Shown here one piece after another: positions 18,309 through 26,675 of a stretch of DNA of 42,413 bases. The stretch is from contig JACSRS010000105.1 of NCBI GenBank assembly GCA_014879655.1, positions 1 to 42,413 on the forward strand, written 5' to 3'. Both the position numbers and the translations under genes were made by a program. Under the pieces are notes generated by a model. It made no database searches. It worked only from the letters and a program-made list of their open reading frames with translations, and was not told the origin of the DNA. The first letter of the stretch is position 1. Every line of letters begins with the position of its first letter. Source of the stretch: Burkholderiaceae bacterium (GTDB taxonomy: Bacteria; Pseudomonadota; Gammaproteobacteria; Burkholderiales; Burkholderiaceae_C).

Positions 18309-19831
18309 ACCTGCCACCCTCGTCCCAGCCACCGATCGCCAGCGTGCTCGTCATCGACGACGAGCCCGATCTGCGCACCTTGTACGAGCTGACGTTGCTG
18401 CGCGAAGGCTACCGCGTTGAAACGGCAGGTTCACTGGCCGAGGCGCGTCAGCAATTGAATGGCCGGTTTGATGCGGTCATCACCGACATGCGGCTGCCCG
18501 ACGGCCTCGGAATGGCACTGCTGCACGAGCTCAGTGCGCAGCGCCGTGACGAACGCATCGTCGTCATGACGGCCTACGGCTCTGCCGAGAATGCGGTGGA
18601 GGCCCTGAAGGCGGGCGCCTTCGATTACCTGACCAAACCGGTCGACCTCAGGCAGTTCCGCTCGGTCGTCGCCTCGGCCATCCATCAACGTCCGAAGCCG
18701 GCGAGCGTCGGCAGCGAGACAGACCCTGCGCCGTACGAGGACCCGCCTATCCACGGGGTTACTGGGGAAGCTGCCAAGGTGTCCGACCTTCCGATGGTTG
18801 GGCTGGCTGCGCAAGCTGCGTTGCACCGGCTTGTCGGGGATTCCGAAGTCATGCAGGTGGTGAAACGCCGGATTCAAAAAGTCTCGCGCAGCATGGCTCC
18901 TGTACTGGTACGGGGCGAATCCGGCACCGGCAAGGAACTGATCGCCCGGGCAATCCACGCCTGCAGTCACCGGGCCGAAGGGCCGTTCGTGGCCGTCAAC
19001 TGTGGTGCGATACCCGAAAACCTGCTGGAAGCCGAATTCTTCGGCGCGCGCAAGGGCGCCTACACCGGCGCCAGCCAGGACCGGGACGGTTATTTCCAGG
19101 CCGCGCAGCACGGCACGCTGTTCCTCGACGAAATCGGCGACCTGCCGCTGGCCATGCAGTCCAAACTGCTGCGGGCAGTGCAGGAGCGCCGGGTTCGCGC
19201 CATCGGTTCGACCCAGGAAACGCTGATTGATGTCCGCTTCATCAGCGCCACCCACAAGGATCTGTCAGGCGAGGTGCAGCTGGGTCTGTTCCGCCAGGAT
19301 CTCTACTACCGCCTGAACGTCATCGAAATCCTTGCGCCTGCGCTGCGCGAGCGTCGCGAGGACTTGCCGGACCTTTGCGCCGCCCTGCTGCAGCGCATTG
19401 CGCGCGAATCCGGTCGCGACAAGGCACCGGTACTTTCAGATCAGGCGATGAAACAGCTGCGGCAACTGCCGCTGGAGGGGAACGTGCGCGAGCTGGAAAA
19501 CCTGTTGCACCGCGCACTGGCCCTGAGTGACGGTGAACAGCTGGATCTGGACGAGTTGCAGCCGCAGCCCGCCGATCCTGGTCCCCAGAGTTCGCGCGCG
19601 CCCGACCCGCTGTCGGCGCGGGAAATGGCCGAAACCCCGAATGACCTGCAGGCCTGGCTGGATCAGCAGGAGCGTGCCGTGCTGATACGCGCACTGACCG
19701 AGTCGGGCTTCAACCGGACGAACGCGGCCGAACGTCTGGGCCTGAACCTGCGCCAGATCCGCTACCGCATGACGCGTCTCGGAATTGTTGCGCCACCCGG
19801 CAGTGGCGACCGGCGCGATGACTCGACCTGA
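18305..19831 (+). CDS. pilR: PilR-type sigma-54 response regulator
   Basis: A 508-residue NtrC-class regulator. The receiver domain has the Asp pair at 18-19 and the phosphoacceptor Asp61 in VITDMRLPDG. The AAA+ domain has Walker A GESGTGKE near residue 204 and the sigma-54 contact loop GAYTGA, a conservative variant of GAFTGA. Walker B is GTLFLDEIGDLPL. A Fis-type helix-turn-helix (NRTNAAERLGLNLRQIRYRM) ends the protein. It activates RpoN-dependent promoters, classically that of pilA. ATG overlaps the pilS stop. Confidence 0.9.
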   Translation: MNLPPSSQPPIASVLVIDDEPDLRTLYELTLLREGYRVETAGSLAEARQQLNGRFDAVITDMRLPDGLGMALLHELSAQRRDERIVVMTAYGSAENAVEALKAGAFDYLTKPVDLRQFRSVVASAIHQRPKPASVGSETDPAPYEDPPIHGVTGEAAKVSDLPMVGLAAQAALHRLVGDSEVMQVVKRRIQKVSRSMAPVLVRGESGTGKELIARAIHACSHRAEGPFVAVNCGAIPENLLEAEFFGARKGAYTGASQDRDGYFQAAQHGTLFLDEIGDLPLAMQSKLLRAVQERRVRAIGSTQETLIDVRFISATHKDLSGEVQLGLFRQDLYYRLNVIEILAPALRERREDLPDLCAALLQRIARESGRDKAPVLSDQAMKQLRQLPLEGNVRELENLLHRALALSDGEQLDLDELQPQPADPGPQSSRAPDPLSAREMAETPNDLQAWLDQQERAVLIRALTESGFNRTNAAERLGLNLRQIRYRMTRLGIVAPPGSGDRRDDST

Positions 19832-20423
19832 TCCCGACGCCGCTTTGTGGCGCGACGGCTGGTACCGGTTTGCCCGGCAGCTTCGATCGCCCAACTTCGG
19901 GCCACGGCCTCCTGGCATACCGGTGGAACTGATCGTGATTCATTCGATCAGCCTGCCGCCCGGTGTTTACGGCGGCCCGCAGGTCCAGCTGCTCTTTACC
20001 AATGCGCTGGACTGCGATGCGCACCCCTACTTTGACCAGCTGCGCGGTGTGGAGGTCTCGGCACATTTTTTTGTCCGTCGCCACGGCGAACTCTGGCAAT
20101 TCGTCAGCTGCGACGAGCGGGCCTGGCATGCAGGGCGCTCGACCTACCGGGACCGGACTGACTGCAACAACTGGTCCGTCGGCATCGAACTGGAGGGCGT
20201 CGAAGGAGGTCCGTTTGAAGCGGCCCAGTACGAAACGCTGGGCAGCCTGTGCGCCGCCATCGCGCAGCACTACCCGGTGCGTCATGTGGCGGGACACGAG
20301 CACGTCGCACCTGCGCGAAAAGCCGATCCGGGGGCAGGCTTCGACTGGCCGCAACTGCAGCGTTTGCTGAGCTGGCCTTCTCAGTGTTTTCCCGAAGATC
20401 GCTTGCATCCGCCCGTGACCTGA
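19818..20423 (+). CDS. ampD: AmpD, anhydro-muramyl-peptide amidase
   Basis: A 201-residue cytoplasmic amidase that cleaves 1,6-anhydro-MurNAc-peptides during cell-wall recycling and thereby affects AmpR-controlled beta-lactamase in some species. The three zinc ligands are His42 (VIHSISLPPG), His160 (AGHEHVAP) and Asp170 (KADPGAGFDW), which match the E. coli His34/His154/Asp164 pattern. The start at 19818 overlaps the end of pilR by 14 bases; the open frame begins further up at 19785, but ATG 19818 precedes the conserved region directly. Overlap implies cotranscription with pilSR. Confidence 0.94.
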   Translation: MTRPDPDAALWRDGWYRFARQLRSPNFGPRPPGIPVELIVIHSISLPPGVYGGPQVQLLFTNALDCDAHPYFDQLRGVEVSAHFFVRRHGELWQFVSCDERAWHAGRSTYRDRTDCNNWSVGIELEGVEGGPFEAAQYETLGSLCAAIAQHYPVRHVAGHEHVAPARKADPGAGFDWPQLQRLLSWPSQCFPEDRLHPPVT

Positions 20424-20627
20424 CAGGGATTTTCGAGTTTGCGGCACGCCGCTGAGCGGCTGCGACGCGCAGACTGCGTGAACAAAAAATCCAGCGACCA
20501 TGCCGGTTTGCCGGCCATTTTGGCCCACGATCCGCATGAATGCTGACGCCAGCAAACGAAGCGGTGAAAACATCGGCCTGTTCGGCCATGCTGCAGCGCA
20601 AAACCCCATTGTTCATTTGTGTTCGGA

Positions 20628-20644
20628 CTCCCGGAAGCCGGGAG
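20628..20644. other. Perfect hairpin upstream of the NrdR boxes
   Basis: CTCCCGG-AAG-CCGGGAG forms a seven-base stem with a three-base loop, 16 bases before the first NrdR box. No T-run follows. The gap 20424-20660 holds nothing else I can name apart from a five-base stem at 20502-20515 before a short T-run. Confidence 0.45.
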
Positions 20645-20660
20645 CGGCAGGATCATCGGT

Positions 20661-20676
20661 ACACTACCGGTAGTGG
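20661..20676. promoter_or_regulatory. NrdR box 1 upstream of nrdA
   Basis: ACACTACCGGTAGTGG keeps the ACACTA and TAGTG half sites of the NrdR consensus (ACACWATATATWGTGT) with a GC centre. Its start is 32 bases, about three helical turns, before the second box, the usual layout for tandem NrdR sites. Confidence 0.7.
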
Positions 20677-20692
20677 CTTGTAATGCCCCGGT

Positions 20693-20708
20693 ACACCAGA
20701 TATAGTGT
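20693..20708. promoter_or_regulatory. NrdR box 2 upstream of nrdA
   Basis: ACACCAGATATAGTGT is a close match to the NrdR consensus. The ATP/dATP-sensing repressor NrdR binds paired boxes before ribonucleotide reductase operons. No nrdR gene is in this window. Confidence 0.82.
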
Positions 20709-20805
20709 CCGACACCTCCTAGGCGGATCGACCGATCCCATCGCTTCCCGCCCTTTTTTGCACCTTCTCCCGTTCAAAACAACACAGACCATGCAAGAGG
20801 AAACC

Positions 20806-23721
20806 ATGCACAGCAATCTCCATTCACCCATCGTCGCGCGCGCGGGCGTCAGTGGCGCTCCAGCCCAGAGGTCGTCGTCGGCCGTCACGGCGGGCCCGCT
20901 GTCCGGCTATCAGATCATCCGTCGCAACGGCTCGGTCGTGCCGTTTGCGCCGGACAAGATTGCTGTCGCGATGATGAAAGCCTTTCTCGCCGTGCATGGC
21001 ACGCAGGGAGCTGCCTCGGCCAGCGTCCGCGAAGTGGTGGACGGCCTGACGCAGACCGTGGTCCGCGCGCTGGTTCGCTCCCGGCCGGGCGGTGGAACGT
21101 TTCACATCGAAGACGTTCAGGATCAGGTCGAACTCGGCCTGATGCGGGGTGGCCACCATGAGATAGCGCGCGCCTATGTGCTGTACCGCGAACGCAGGGC
21201 CCAGGAGCGTGCGCAACAAGCCGCATCGACTGCCGCGCAGGCGCCCGTCGCGGCGCTGCATGTCATCGACGGCGGTGAGCGCGTTGCGCTCGACGTCGCG
21301 CAGTTGCAAGGACTGATCGAGTCGGCATGTTCCGGTCTGGGTAGCGACGTCAAGGCCGATCCCGTGCTGGCCGAAACCCTGCGCAATCTCTATGACGGCG
21401 TGCCGATGGACGAGGTCTACAAGGCATCGATTCTGGCCGCGCGCACGCTGATCGAAAAAGACCCCGACTACACCTTTGTCACCGCCCGCCTGCTGCTGCA
21501 CACGATCGCCAAAGAGGTGCTGGGCAGCGACGTGATCCAGGGCGGACTGGCTGCGCGCTACGCGGAGTACTTCCCGCAGTTCATCCAGAAGGGCGTCGAC
21601 AACGAACTGCTCGACGAACGACTGCTGCAATTTGACCTTCCGCGTCTGGGCGCAGCGCTGAAAGCCGAGCGGGACCTGCAGTTTGACTATCTGGGTCTGC
21701 AGACCTTGTACGACCGCTACTTCCTGCATGTTCGCAAGACACGCATCGAGCTGCCCCAGGCCTTTTTCATGCGGGTGGCGATGGGACTGGCGCTCAATGA
21801 GATCGATCGCGAGGCGCGCGCCATCGAGTTCTACGAGGTGCTGTCATCGTTCGATTTCATGTCCAGCACGCCCACGCTGTTCAACAGCGGAACCTTGCGC
21901 TCGCAGCTGTCGTCGTGTTATCTGACCACCGTGCCCGACAACCTGGACGGCATCTACGAATCCATCAAGGAAAACGCGCTGCTGTCCAAATTCGCCGGCG
22001 GCCTGGGCAACGACTGGACCCGCGTGCGTGCGCTGGGCTCGCACATCAAGGGCACCAATGGCGAATCGCAAGGCGTTGTACCGTTCCTCAAGGTGGTCAA
22101 CGACACCGCCGTGGCTGTGAACCAGGGTGGCAAGCGCAAGGGTGCGGTCTGTACCTATCTCGAAACCTGGCACCTGGACATCGAGGAGTTTCTGGAACTG
22201 CGAAAGAACACCGGTGACGACCGGCGGCGCACCCACGACATGAACACTGCCAACTGGATTCCCGACCTGTTCATGCGCCGCGTCATGGAAAAGGGCGACT
22301 GGACGCTGTTCTCGCCTTCGGACTGCCCGGACCTGCACGACAAGTTCGGCGCAGATTTCGAGGCCACCTACGTCGCCTATGAACAGAAGGCTGAGCGCGG
22401 CGAGATCAAGCCTTCTCGCAAACTGCCGGCCAATGACCTGTGGCGCAAGATGCTGTCAATGCTGTTCGAGACCGGCCATCCGTGGATCACGTTCAAGGAT
22501 GCCTGCAATGTGCGCTCGCCGCAGCAGCATGTGGGCGTGGTGCACTCCTCCAACCTCTGCACCGAAATCACGCTCAACACCAGCGACACCGAAACGGCCG
22601 TCTGCAACCTGGGCTCGGTCAACCTGCTGCGCCACATTCGCAATGGCGAGATCGATCACGACAAACTGCGCAAGACAATCACCACCGCGATGCGCATGCT
22701 CGACAATGTCATCGACATCAACTACTACGCCGTGAAAAAGGCGCGCGACTCCAACATGCGCCACCGCCCGGTCGGGCTGGGGCTGATGGGCTTTCAGGAC
22801 AGTCTGTACGAGTTGCGCATCCCTTACGCCTCGGAAGAAGCCGTCGCATTCGCCGACCGGTCGATGGAGGCGATCTGCTATTACGCCTACTGGGCATCCA
22901 CCGAACTGGCGCGCGAGCGCGGCAGCTACAGCAGCTACAAGGGTTCGCTCTGGGATCGCGGCATCCTGCCGCCGGATACGCTGGACCTGCTGTCGCAGGC
23001 CCGGGGTGGCTATGTCGAGGTTGACCGCTCGGCCACACTCGATTGGGCTGCGCTGCGGCAAAAAATCGCTGCCGACGGCATGCGCAACTCCAACTGCGTG
23101 GCCATTGCGCCGACTGCCACTATCTCCAACATCATCGGCGTCGACGCGTCCATCGAGCCCTGCTTCGGCAACCTGTCGGTCAAGTCCAACCTTTCGGGCG
23201 AATTCACGATCATCAACAGCTATCTGGTGCGCGATCTCAAACGCCTGGGTCTGTGGGACGACGTGATGGTGATGGACCTCAAGCATTTCGACGGCTCGCT
23301 GCGTCCGATCGACCGCGTGCCGCAGGACATCAAGGCGCTGTACGCGACGGCATTTGAAGTCGAACCCCGCTGGCTGGTCGCGGCCGGTTCGCGGCGGCAG
23401 AAGTGGATCGACCAGGCGCAGTCGCTCAACATCTACATGGCCGGCGCATCCGGCAAGATGCTGGATGAAACTTACAAACTGGCCTGGGTCAGCGGCCTGA
23501 AGACCACGTACTACCTGCGGACCATGGGCGCGACTCACGCGGAGAAATCGACAGTGAAAGCAGGGCGACTGAACGCGGTTTCAAACGGCGATGCGGCACC
23601 GGGCTCGCAGTCGTTCGGGGCTGCCGCAAGCGCCCGCGATCATGCGCAGGATCAACCGATAGCCGCCACCGACATCAAGTTCTGCGCCATTGACGATCCC
23701 GGCTGCGAGGCTTGTCAGTAG
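20806..23721 (+). CDS. nrdA: NrdA, class Ia ribonucleotide reductase large subunit
   Basis: A 971-residue alpha subunit that reduces ribonucleoside diphosphates to deoxyribonucleotides. An ATP-cone covers about residues 30-125 (IIRRNGSVVPFAPDKIAVAM), followed by what may be a second, degenerate cone. Catalytic cysteines are Cys371 (LSSCYLTT), Cys585 (NLCTEITLN) and Cys600 (VCNLGSVNL); the 15-residue spacing of the last two is like that in eukaryote-type enzymes. The radical-transfer tyrosines are Tyr902-Tyr903 and the C-terminal shuttle cysteines are in GCEACQ. AAGAGG lies five bases before ATG 20806; ATG 20791 is an alternative. Two NrdR boxes lie upstream and nrdB follows. Confidence 0.96.
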   Translation: MHSNLHSPIVARAGVSGAPAQRSSSAVTAGPLSGYQIIRRNGSVVPFAPDKIAVAMMKAFLAVHGTQGAASASVREVVDGLTQTVVRALVRSRPGGGTFHIEDVQDQVELGLMRGGHHEIARAYVLYRERRAQERAQQAASTAAQAPVAALHVIDGGERVALDVAQLQGLIESACSGLGSDVKADPVLAETLRNLYDGVPMDEVYKASILAARTLIEKDPDYTFVTARLLLHTIAKEVLGSDVIQGGLAARYAEYFPQFIQKGVDNELLDERLLQFDLPRLGAALKAERDLQFDYLGLQTLYDRYFLHVRKTRIELPQAFFMRVAMGLALNEIDREARAIEFYEVLSSFDFMSSTPTLFNSGTLRSQLSSCYLTTVPDNLDGIYESIKENALLSKFAGGLGNDWTRVRALGSHIKGTNGESQGVVPFLKVVNDTAVAVNQGGKRKGAVCTYLETWHLDIEEFLELRKNTGDDRRRTHDMNTANWIPDLFMRRVMEKGDWTLFSPSDCPDLHDKFGADFEATYVAYEQKAERGEIKPSRKLPANDLWRKMLSMLFETGHPWITFKDACNVRSPQQHVGVVHSSNLCTEITLNTSDTETAVCNLGSVNLLRHIRNGEIDHDKLRKTITTAMRMLDNVIDINYYAVKKARDSNMRHRPVGLGLMGFQDSLYELRIPYASEEAVAFADRSMEAICYYAYWASTELARERGSYSSYKGSLWDRGILPPDTLDLLSQARGGYVEVDRSATLDWAALRQKIAADGMRNSNCVAIAPTATISNIIGVDASIEPCFGNLSVKSNLSGEFTIINSYLVRDLKRLGLWDDVMVMDLKHFDGSLRPIDRVPQDIKALYATAFEVEPRWLVAAGSRRQKWIDQAQSLNIYMAGASGKMLDETYKLAWVSGLKTTYYLRTMGATHAEKSTVKAGRLNAVSNGDAAPGSQSFGAAASARDHAQDQPIAATDIKFCAIDDPGCEACQ

Positions 23722-23751
23722 TCGCTCGACGCAACAGCACAACACAATCGA

Positions 23752-23789
23752 CAATGAAGTGAACAGGCACTTTGCAATTCACTTCGTTG
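23752..23789 (+). other. Hairpin between nrdA and nrdB
   Basis: CAATGAAGTGAA pairs with TTCACTTCGTTG over 12 positions with one G-U pair, leaving a 14-base loop. It may set the relative amounts of the two subunits or stabilise the processed ends; this is inference. Confidence 0.5.
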
Positions 23790-23799
23790 CTATCATAAT
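23772..23799 (+). promoter_or_regulatory. Possible internal promoter before nrdB
   Basis: TTGCAA at 23772-23777 and CATAAT at 23794-23799, 16 bases apart, resemble -35 and -10 boxes. The candidate overlaps the hairpin, so only one interpretation may be right. Confidence 0.3.
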
Positions 23800-23818
23800 C
23801 TGACCACTGGAATCATCT

Positions 23819-25036
23819 ATGCTGACTTGGGACGACGACGTCACACCTGCTCTGCAACCTGTCCTGCAATCACCGCTGACCGACATGCCCAATGAGGGTC
23901 GGTCGGCTGTCCTTCCACCCCCGAAAGCCAGCGCAACTTCCACGCACCGCTCGCTTGATGACGGCGCCAGGGTGGCACTTTCGCAAGCAGCACGTGCGGC
24001 TGCCGATGCGGCATCCCGCCGCCGCATCAATGCTGCCGACAAGCGCATCATCAACGGCCAGACCGACGTCAACCAGCTGGTGCCGTTCAAATACAAGTGG
24101 GCGTGGGAAAAATACCTCGCCACCTGCGCCAATCACTGGATGCCGCAGGAAGTGAACATGAACCGCGACATCGCCCTGTGGAAAGACCCGAACGGTCTGA
24201 CCGAGGATGAGCGCCGCATCGTCAAGCGGAACCTGGGGTTCTTTGTCACGGCCGACTCGCTGGCGGCAAACAACATCGTGCTGGGCACCTACCGGCACAT
24301 CACCGCGCCCGAGTGCCGGCAGTTCCTGCTGCGGCAGGCCTTCGAAGAAGCGATTCACACACATGCCTACCAGTACATCGTTGAATCGCTCGGCCTCGAC
24401 GAAGGCGAAATCTTCAACGCCTACAACGAAGTGCCGTCGATCCGAAACAAGGACGAGTTCCTGATTCCGTTCATCGAAGCCATCATGGATCCGGCCTTCA
24501 AGACCGGTACACCGGAGAACGACCAGACTCTGCTCAAGTCGCTGATCGTTTTTGCCTGCCTGATGGAAGGCCTGTTCTTCTACGTCGGCTTCACGCAAAT
24601 TCTGGCGCTGGGTCGCCAGAACAAGATGACGGGTGCGGCTGAGCAGTACCAGTACATCCTGCGCGACGAATCGATGCACTGCAACTTCGGCATCGACCTG
24701 ATCAATCAGCTCAAGCTTGAAAACCCCCACCTCTGGACGCCGGCCTTCAAGGCCGAAATCAAGGCCCTGTTCCTGAAGGCTGTGGAGCTGGAATACCAGT
24801 ACGCGGAAGACACCATGCCACGTGGCGTGCTGGGCATGAATGCCTCGATGTTCAAGGGCTATCTGCGCTACATCGCCAACCGCCGGGCCACGCAGATCGG
24901 CCTTGAAACCCTGTTTGCCAATGAAGAGAACCCTTTCCCCTGGATGAGCGAAATGATCGACCTGAAGAAGGAACGCAACTTTTTCGAAACCCGGGTTCTG
25001 GAGTACCAGTCCGGCGGCGCGCTTTCCTGGGATTGA
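23819..25036 (+). CDS. nrdB: NrdB, class Ia ribonucleotide reductase radical subunit
   Basis: A 405-residue beta subunit that carries the di-iron tyrosyl-radical cofactor. Asp146, Glu177, His180 and the radical Tyr184 (in [17 protein letters not shown]) keep exactly the spacing of E. coli Asp84/Glu115/His118/Tyr122. The later ligands lie in [11 protein letters not shown] and [13 protein letters not shown]. The first 60 or so residues are a low-complexity Pro/Ala/Ser-rich extension not needed for the fold. No obvious strong ribosome site precedes ATG 23819. The 97-base gap after nrdA holds a hairpin and a possible promoter. Confidence 0.96.
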   Translation: MLTWDDDVTPALQPVLQSPLTDMPNEGRSAVLPPPKASATSTHRSLDDGARVALSQAARAAADAASRRRINAADKRIINGQTDVNQLVPFKYKWAWEKYLATCANHWMPQEVNMNRDIALWKDPNGLTEDERRIVKRNLGFFVTADSLAANNIVLGTYRHITAPECRQFLLRQAFEEAIHTHAYQYIVESLGLDEGEIFNAYNEVPSIRNKDEFLIPFIEAIMDPAFKTGTPENDQTLLKSLIVFACLMEGLFFYVGFTQILALGRQNKMTGAAEQYQYILRDESMHCNFGIDLINQLKLENPHLWTPAFKAEIKALFLKAVELEYQYAEDTMPRGVLGMNASMFKGYLRYIANRRATQIGLETLFANEENPFPWMSEMIDLKKERNFFETRVLEYQSGGALSWD

Positions 25037-25113
25037 CGGGCTTCACATGCTTTCACGATTCGCACAGCGACAACACCGACCGGCAGGTCGCGTAGCTGGC
25101 CTGTGTTTCCCTG

Positions 25114-25147
25114 TTCATGATGGCAGGCAAGTGCCTGGCGTCATGAA
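25114..25147 (+). other. Long stem-loop downstream of nrdB
   Basis: TTCATGA pairs with TCATGAA and, inside, CAGGC with GCCTG around an AAGT loop; the three-base segments between add one G-C and one G-U pair. No T-run follows, so it is not a classic terminator. It may belong to the leader of the histone-like gene. Confidence 0.55.
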
Positions 25148-25148
25148 T

Positions 25149-25201
25149 CACTTTGTGCGTCTCAACAGGCACGAAGTGTTTCACCCTGTTGATTTGTCAA
25201 C
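25149..25201 (+). other. Overlapping alternative hairpins in the histone-like gene leader
   Basis: Three helices can form here. CACTTTGTGC (25149-25158) pairs with GCACGAAGTG (25169-25178) with one G-U. TCAACAGG (25162-25169) pairs perfectly with CCTGTTGA (25185-25192). GTTGA (25188-25192) pairs with TCAAC (25197-25201). The second shares bases with both others, so they compete or form a pseudoknot, seven bases before the AAGGAG ribosome site. Confidence 0.45.
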
Positions 25202-25219
25202 TTGATCAAGGAGAAAACC

Positions 25220-25702
25220 ATGGCAACTGCGAAGAAAGCCGCACCGGCTAAGAAAGCCGCACCGGCTAAGAAAGCTGCACCGGCGAAGAAAGCTGCACCG
25301 GCGAAGAAAGCCGCACCGGCTAAGAAAGCCGCACCGGCTAAGAAGGCCGCACCGGCTAAGAAAGCCGCACCGGCTAAGAAAGCCGCACCGGCCAAGAAAG
25401 CCGCACCGGCTAAGAAAGCTGCACCGGCCAAGAAAGCCGCACCGGCGAAGAAAGCCGCACCGGCGAAGAAAGCCGCGCCGGCGAAGAAAGCTGCACCGGC
25501 GAAGAAAGCTGCACCGGCTAAGAAGAAGGCTGAGGCCAAGAAGGCCGCTGCGCCGGCAAAAAAGGCCGCCGCGCCCGCCAAGAAGGCCGCAGCCAAAAAG
25601 CCAACCGCAAAGAAAGCCGCGAAAACACCCGCTGCCCCTGCCGCTCAGACTACCCTGAACCCGCAAGCGGCCTGGCCGTTTCCGACTTCCGGCAAGCCCT
25701 GA
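25220..25702 (+). CDS. Histone H1-like Lys/Ala/Pro-repeat DNA-binding protein
   Basis: A 160-residue, very basic protein resembling the C-terminal tail of histone H1 and the bacterial H1-like proteins of Bordetella and other Burkholderiales. After MATA come exactly 16 copies of Lys-Lys-Ala-Ala-Pro-Ala (25232-25519), then a looser Lys/Ala tract and a distinct C-terminus NPQAAWPFPTSGKP. Such proteins coat and compact DNA; the tail is presumably disordered. AAGGAG at 25208-25213 sits six bases before ATG 25220. A strong terminator follows. Repeat number is likely to vary between strains. Confidence 0.9.
   Translation: MATAKKAAPAKKAAPAKKAAPAKKAAPAKKAAPAKKAAPAKKAAPAKKAAPAKKAAPAKKAAPAKKAAPAKKAAPAKKAAPAKKAAPAKKAAPAKKAAPAKKKAEAKKAAAPAKKAAAPAKKAAAKKPTAKKAAKTPAAPAAQTTLNPQAAWPFPTSGKP
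25232..25519 (+). repeat. Sixteen tandem 18-base repeats encoding KKAAPA
   Basis: Each unit reads like AAGAAAGCCGCACCGGCT, with third-position changes (GCC/GCT and GCT/GCG/GCC) only. All units encode the same hexapeptide, so selection on the protein is keeping it while synonymous sites drift. Gain or loss of units keeps the frame. Confidence 0.95.
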
Positions 25703-25729
25703 ACCCGGCGTTGTTTCTGCTGACTCAGA

Positions 25730-25757
25730 CCCGGCTGCGCAAGCGGCCGGGTTTTTT
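25730..25757 (+). terminator. Terminator of the histone-like gene
   Basis: CCCGGC pairs with GCCGGG around a ten-base loop, followed by six T. The last T overlaps the stop codon of the convergent kinase gene. Confidence 0.9.
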
Positions 25758-26644
25758 CATTCCACTAGCGCGTAGTTCTGCGGTCCGCGCTGGGCAATTT
25801 TCAGTGCGCCCATGCGATTGCCCAATGCGGCACATCGCGCAAGACTCCACCCCTCTTCAAGCCCGAACAGCAGCGCGGCGCGCCAGGCATCGCCGCAGCC
25901 GGTGGGATCCACAACCGCTGTGGGTTTGACCGGCGCAACGACTTCCCGCTCGCCACCCTGCCAGACTTCGCAGCCATGTGCACCCAGCGTCACCACCAGA
26001 CCGCTGACACGCCGGGACAGTTCTTCCAGCGACCATCCGGTGCGTTCGCACAGCATCCGGCCTTCATAGTCGTTCACCGTGACCCAGGTGGATTGCTCGA
26101 CAAACGCCCTCAGTTCTGCACCATCGAACATGGGCAGCGCCTGCCCGGGGTCGAACACAAAAGGAATACCGGCCCGCGCGAATTGTTCCGCGTGCTGGAT
26201 CATGGCGTCACGTCCGTCGGGCGAAATGATTCCAAGCTTCACATCGGCTCGCGGTTCGACGCGGATCATGTGCGCCTGCATCATCGCACCCGGATGGAAA
26301 GCCGTGATCTGGTTATTGTCCCGGTCGGTCATGATCATCGCCTGCGCCGTATAGGTGTCACTCACCTGTTGCACGTATTCGGTGCTGATGCCCAGGCGCT
26401 GGAGCCTCGCCAGGTAGTCTGCGCCATCGTTGCCCAGCGTTGCGACGGGCAGGGGCGTTCCCCCCAGCAGTTTCAGCCCGTAGGCGATGTTTCCGGCGCA
26501 GCCGCCGAAGTCCCGACGCAGGCTCGGCACCAGAAACGACACGTTCAGGATGTGCAACTGGTCGGGAAGGATCTGCTCGGCAAACCGGCCCTCGAAAGTC
26601 ATGATGGAGTCAAAGGCCAGAGAGCCGCAAATCAAGGCTGCCAT
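25757..26644 (-). CDS. PfkB-family carbohydrate/nucleoside kinase
   Basis: A 295-residue ribokinase-fold kinase. The N-terminal sugar-binding region has GGCAGNIAYGLKLLG and the C-terminal anion-hole/catalytic motif is DPTGCGDAWRAALLFG, where the second Asp is the catalytic base. It resembles the adenosine-kinase-like branch, but the substrate cannot be settled. It is the last gene of a minus-strand run from accB; 31 bases separate it from the DUF3426 gene. The stop codon overlaps the T-run of the facing terminator. Confidence 0.88.
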   Translation of the reverse strand: MAALICGSLAFDSIMTFEGRFAEQILPDQLHILNVSFLVPSLRRDFGGCAGNIAYGLKLLGGTPLPVATLGNDGADYLARLQRLGISTEYVQQVSDTYTAQAMIMTDRDNNQITAFHPGAMMQAHMIRVEPRADVKLGIISPDGRDAMIQHAEQFARAGIPFVFDPGQALPMFDGAELRAFVEQSTWVTVNDYEGRMLCERTGWSLEELSRRVSGLVVTLGAHGCEVWQGGEREVVAPVKPTAVVDPTGCGDAWRAALLFGLEEGWSLARCAALGNRMGALKIAQRGPQNYALVE

Positions 26645-26675
26645 GTTCGGAAGGGGTGAGTGAAAGAAGGGGTGC

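Noticed and set aside
20502-20520. Hairpin GCCGG-TTTG-CCGGC followed by CATTTT as an ampD terminator
   Set aside because: The stem is only five pairs and the T-run is short and interrupted; not strong enough to list as a terminator.
25232-25519. Regular repeat array, considered as CRISPR
   Set aside because: The units are directly adjacent 18-mers with no unique spacers and encode a peptide repeat.
25162-25666. Minus-strand open frames rich in Ala/Gly/Phe opposite the histone-like gene
   Set aside because: They are produced by the 18-base repeat read backwards; only the plus strand has a ribosome site, a non-repeat C-terminus and a terminator.
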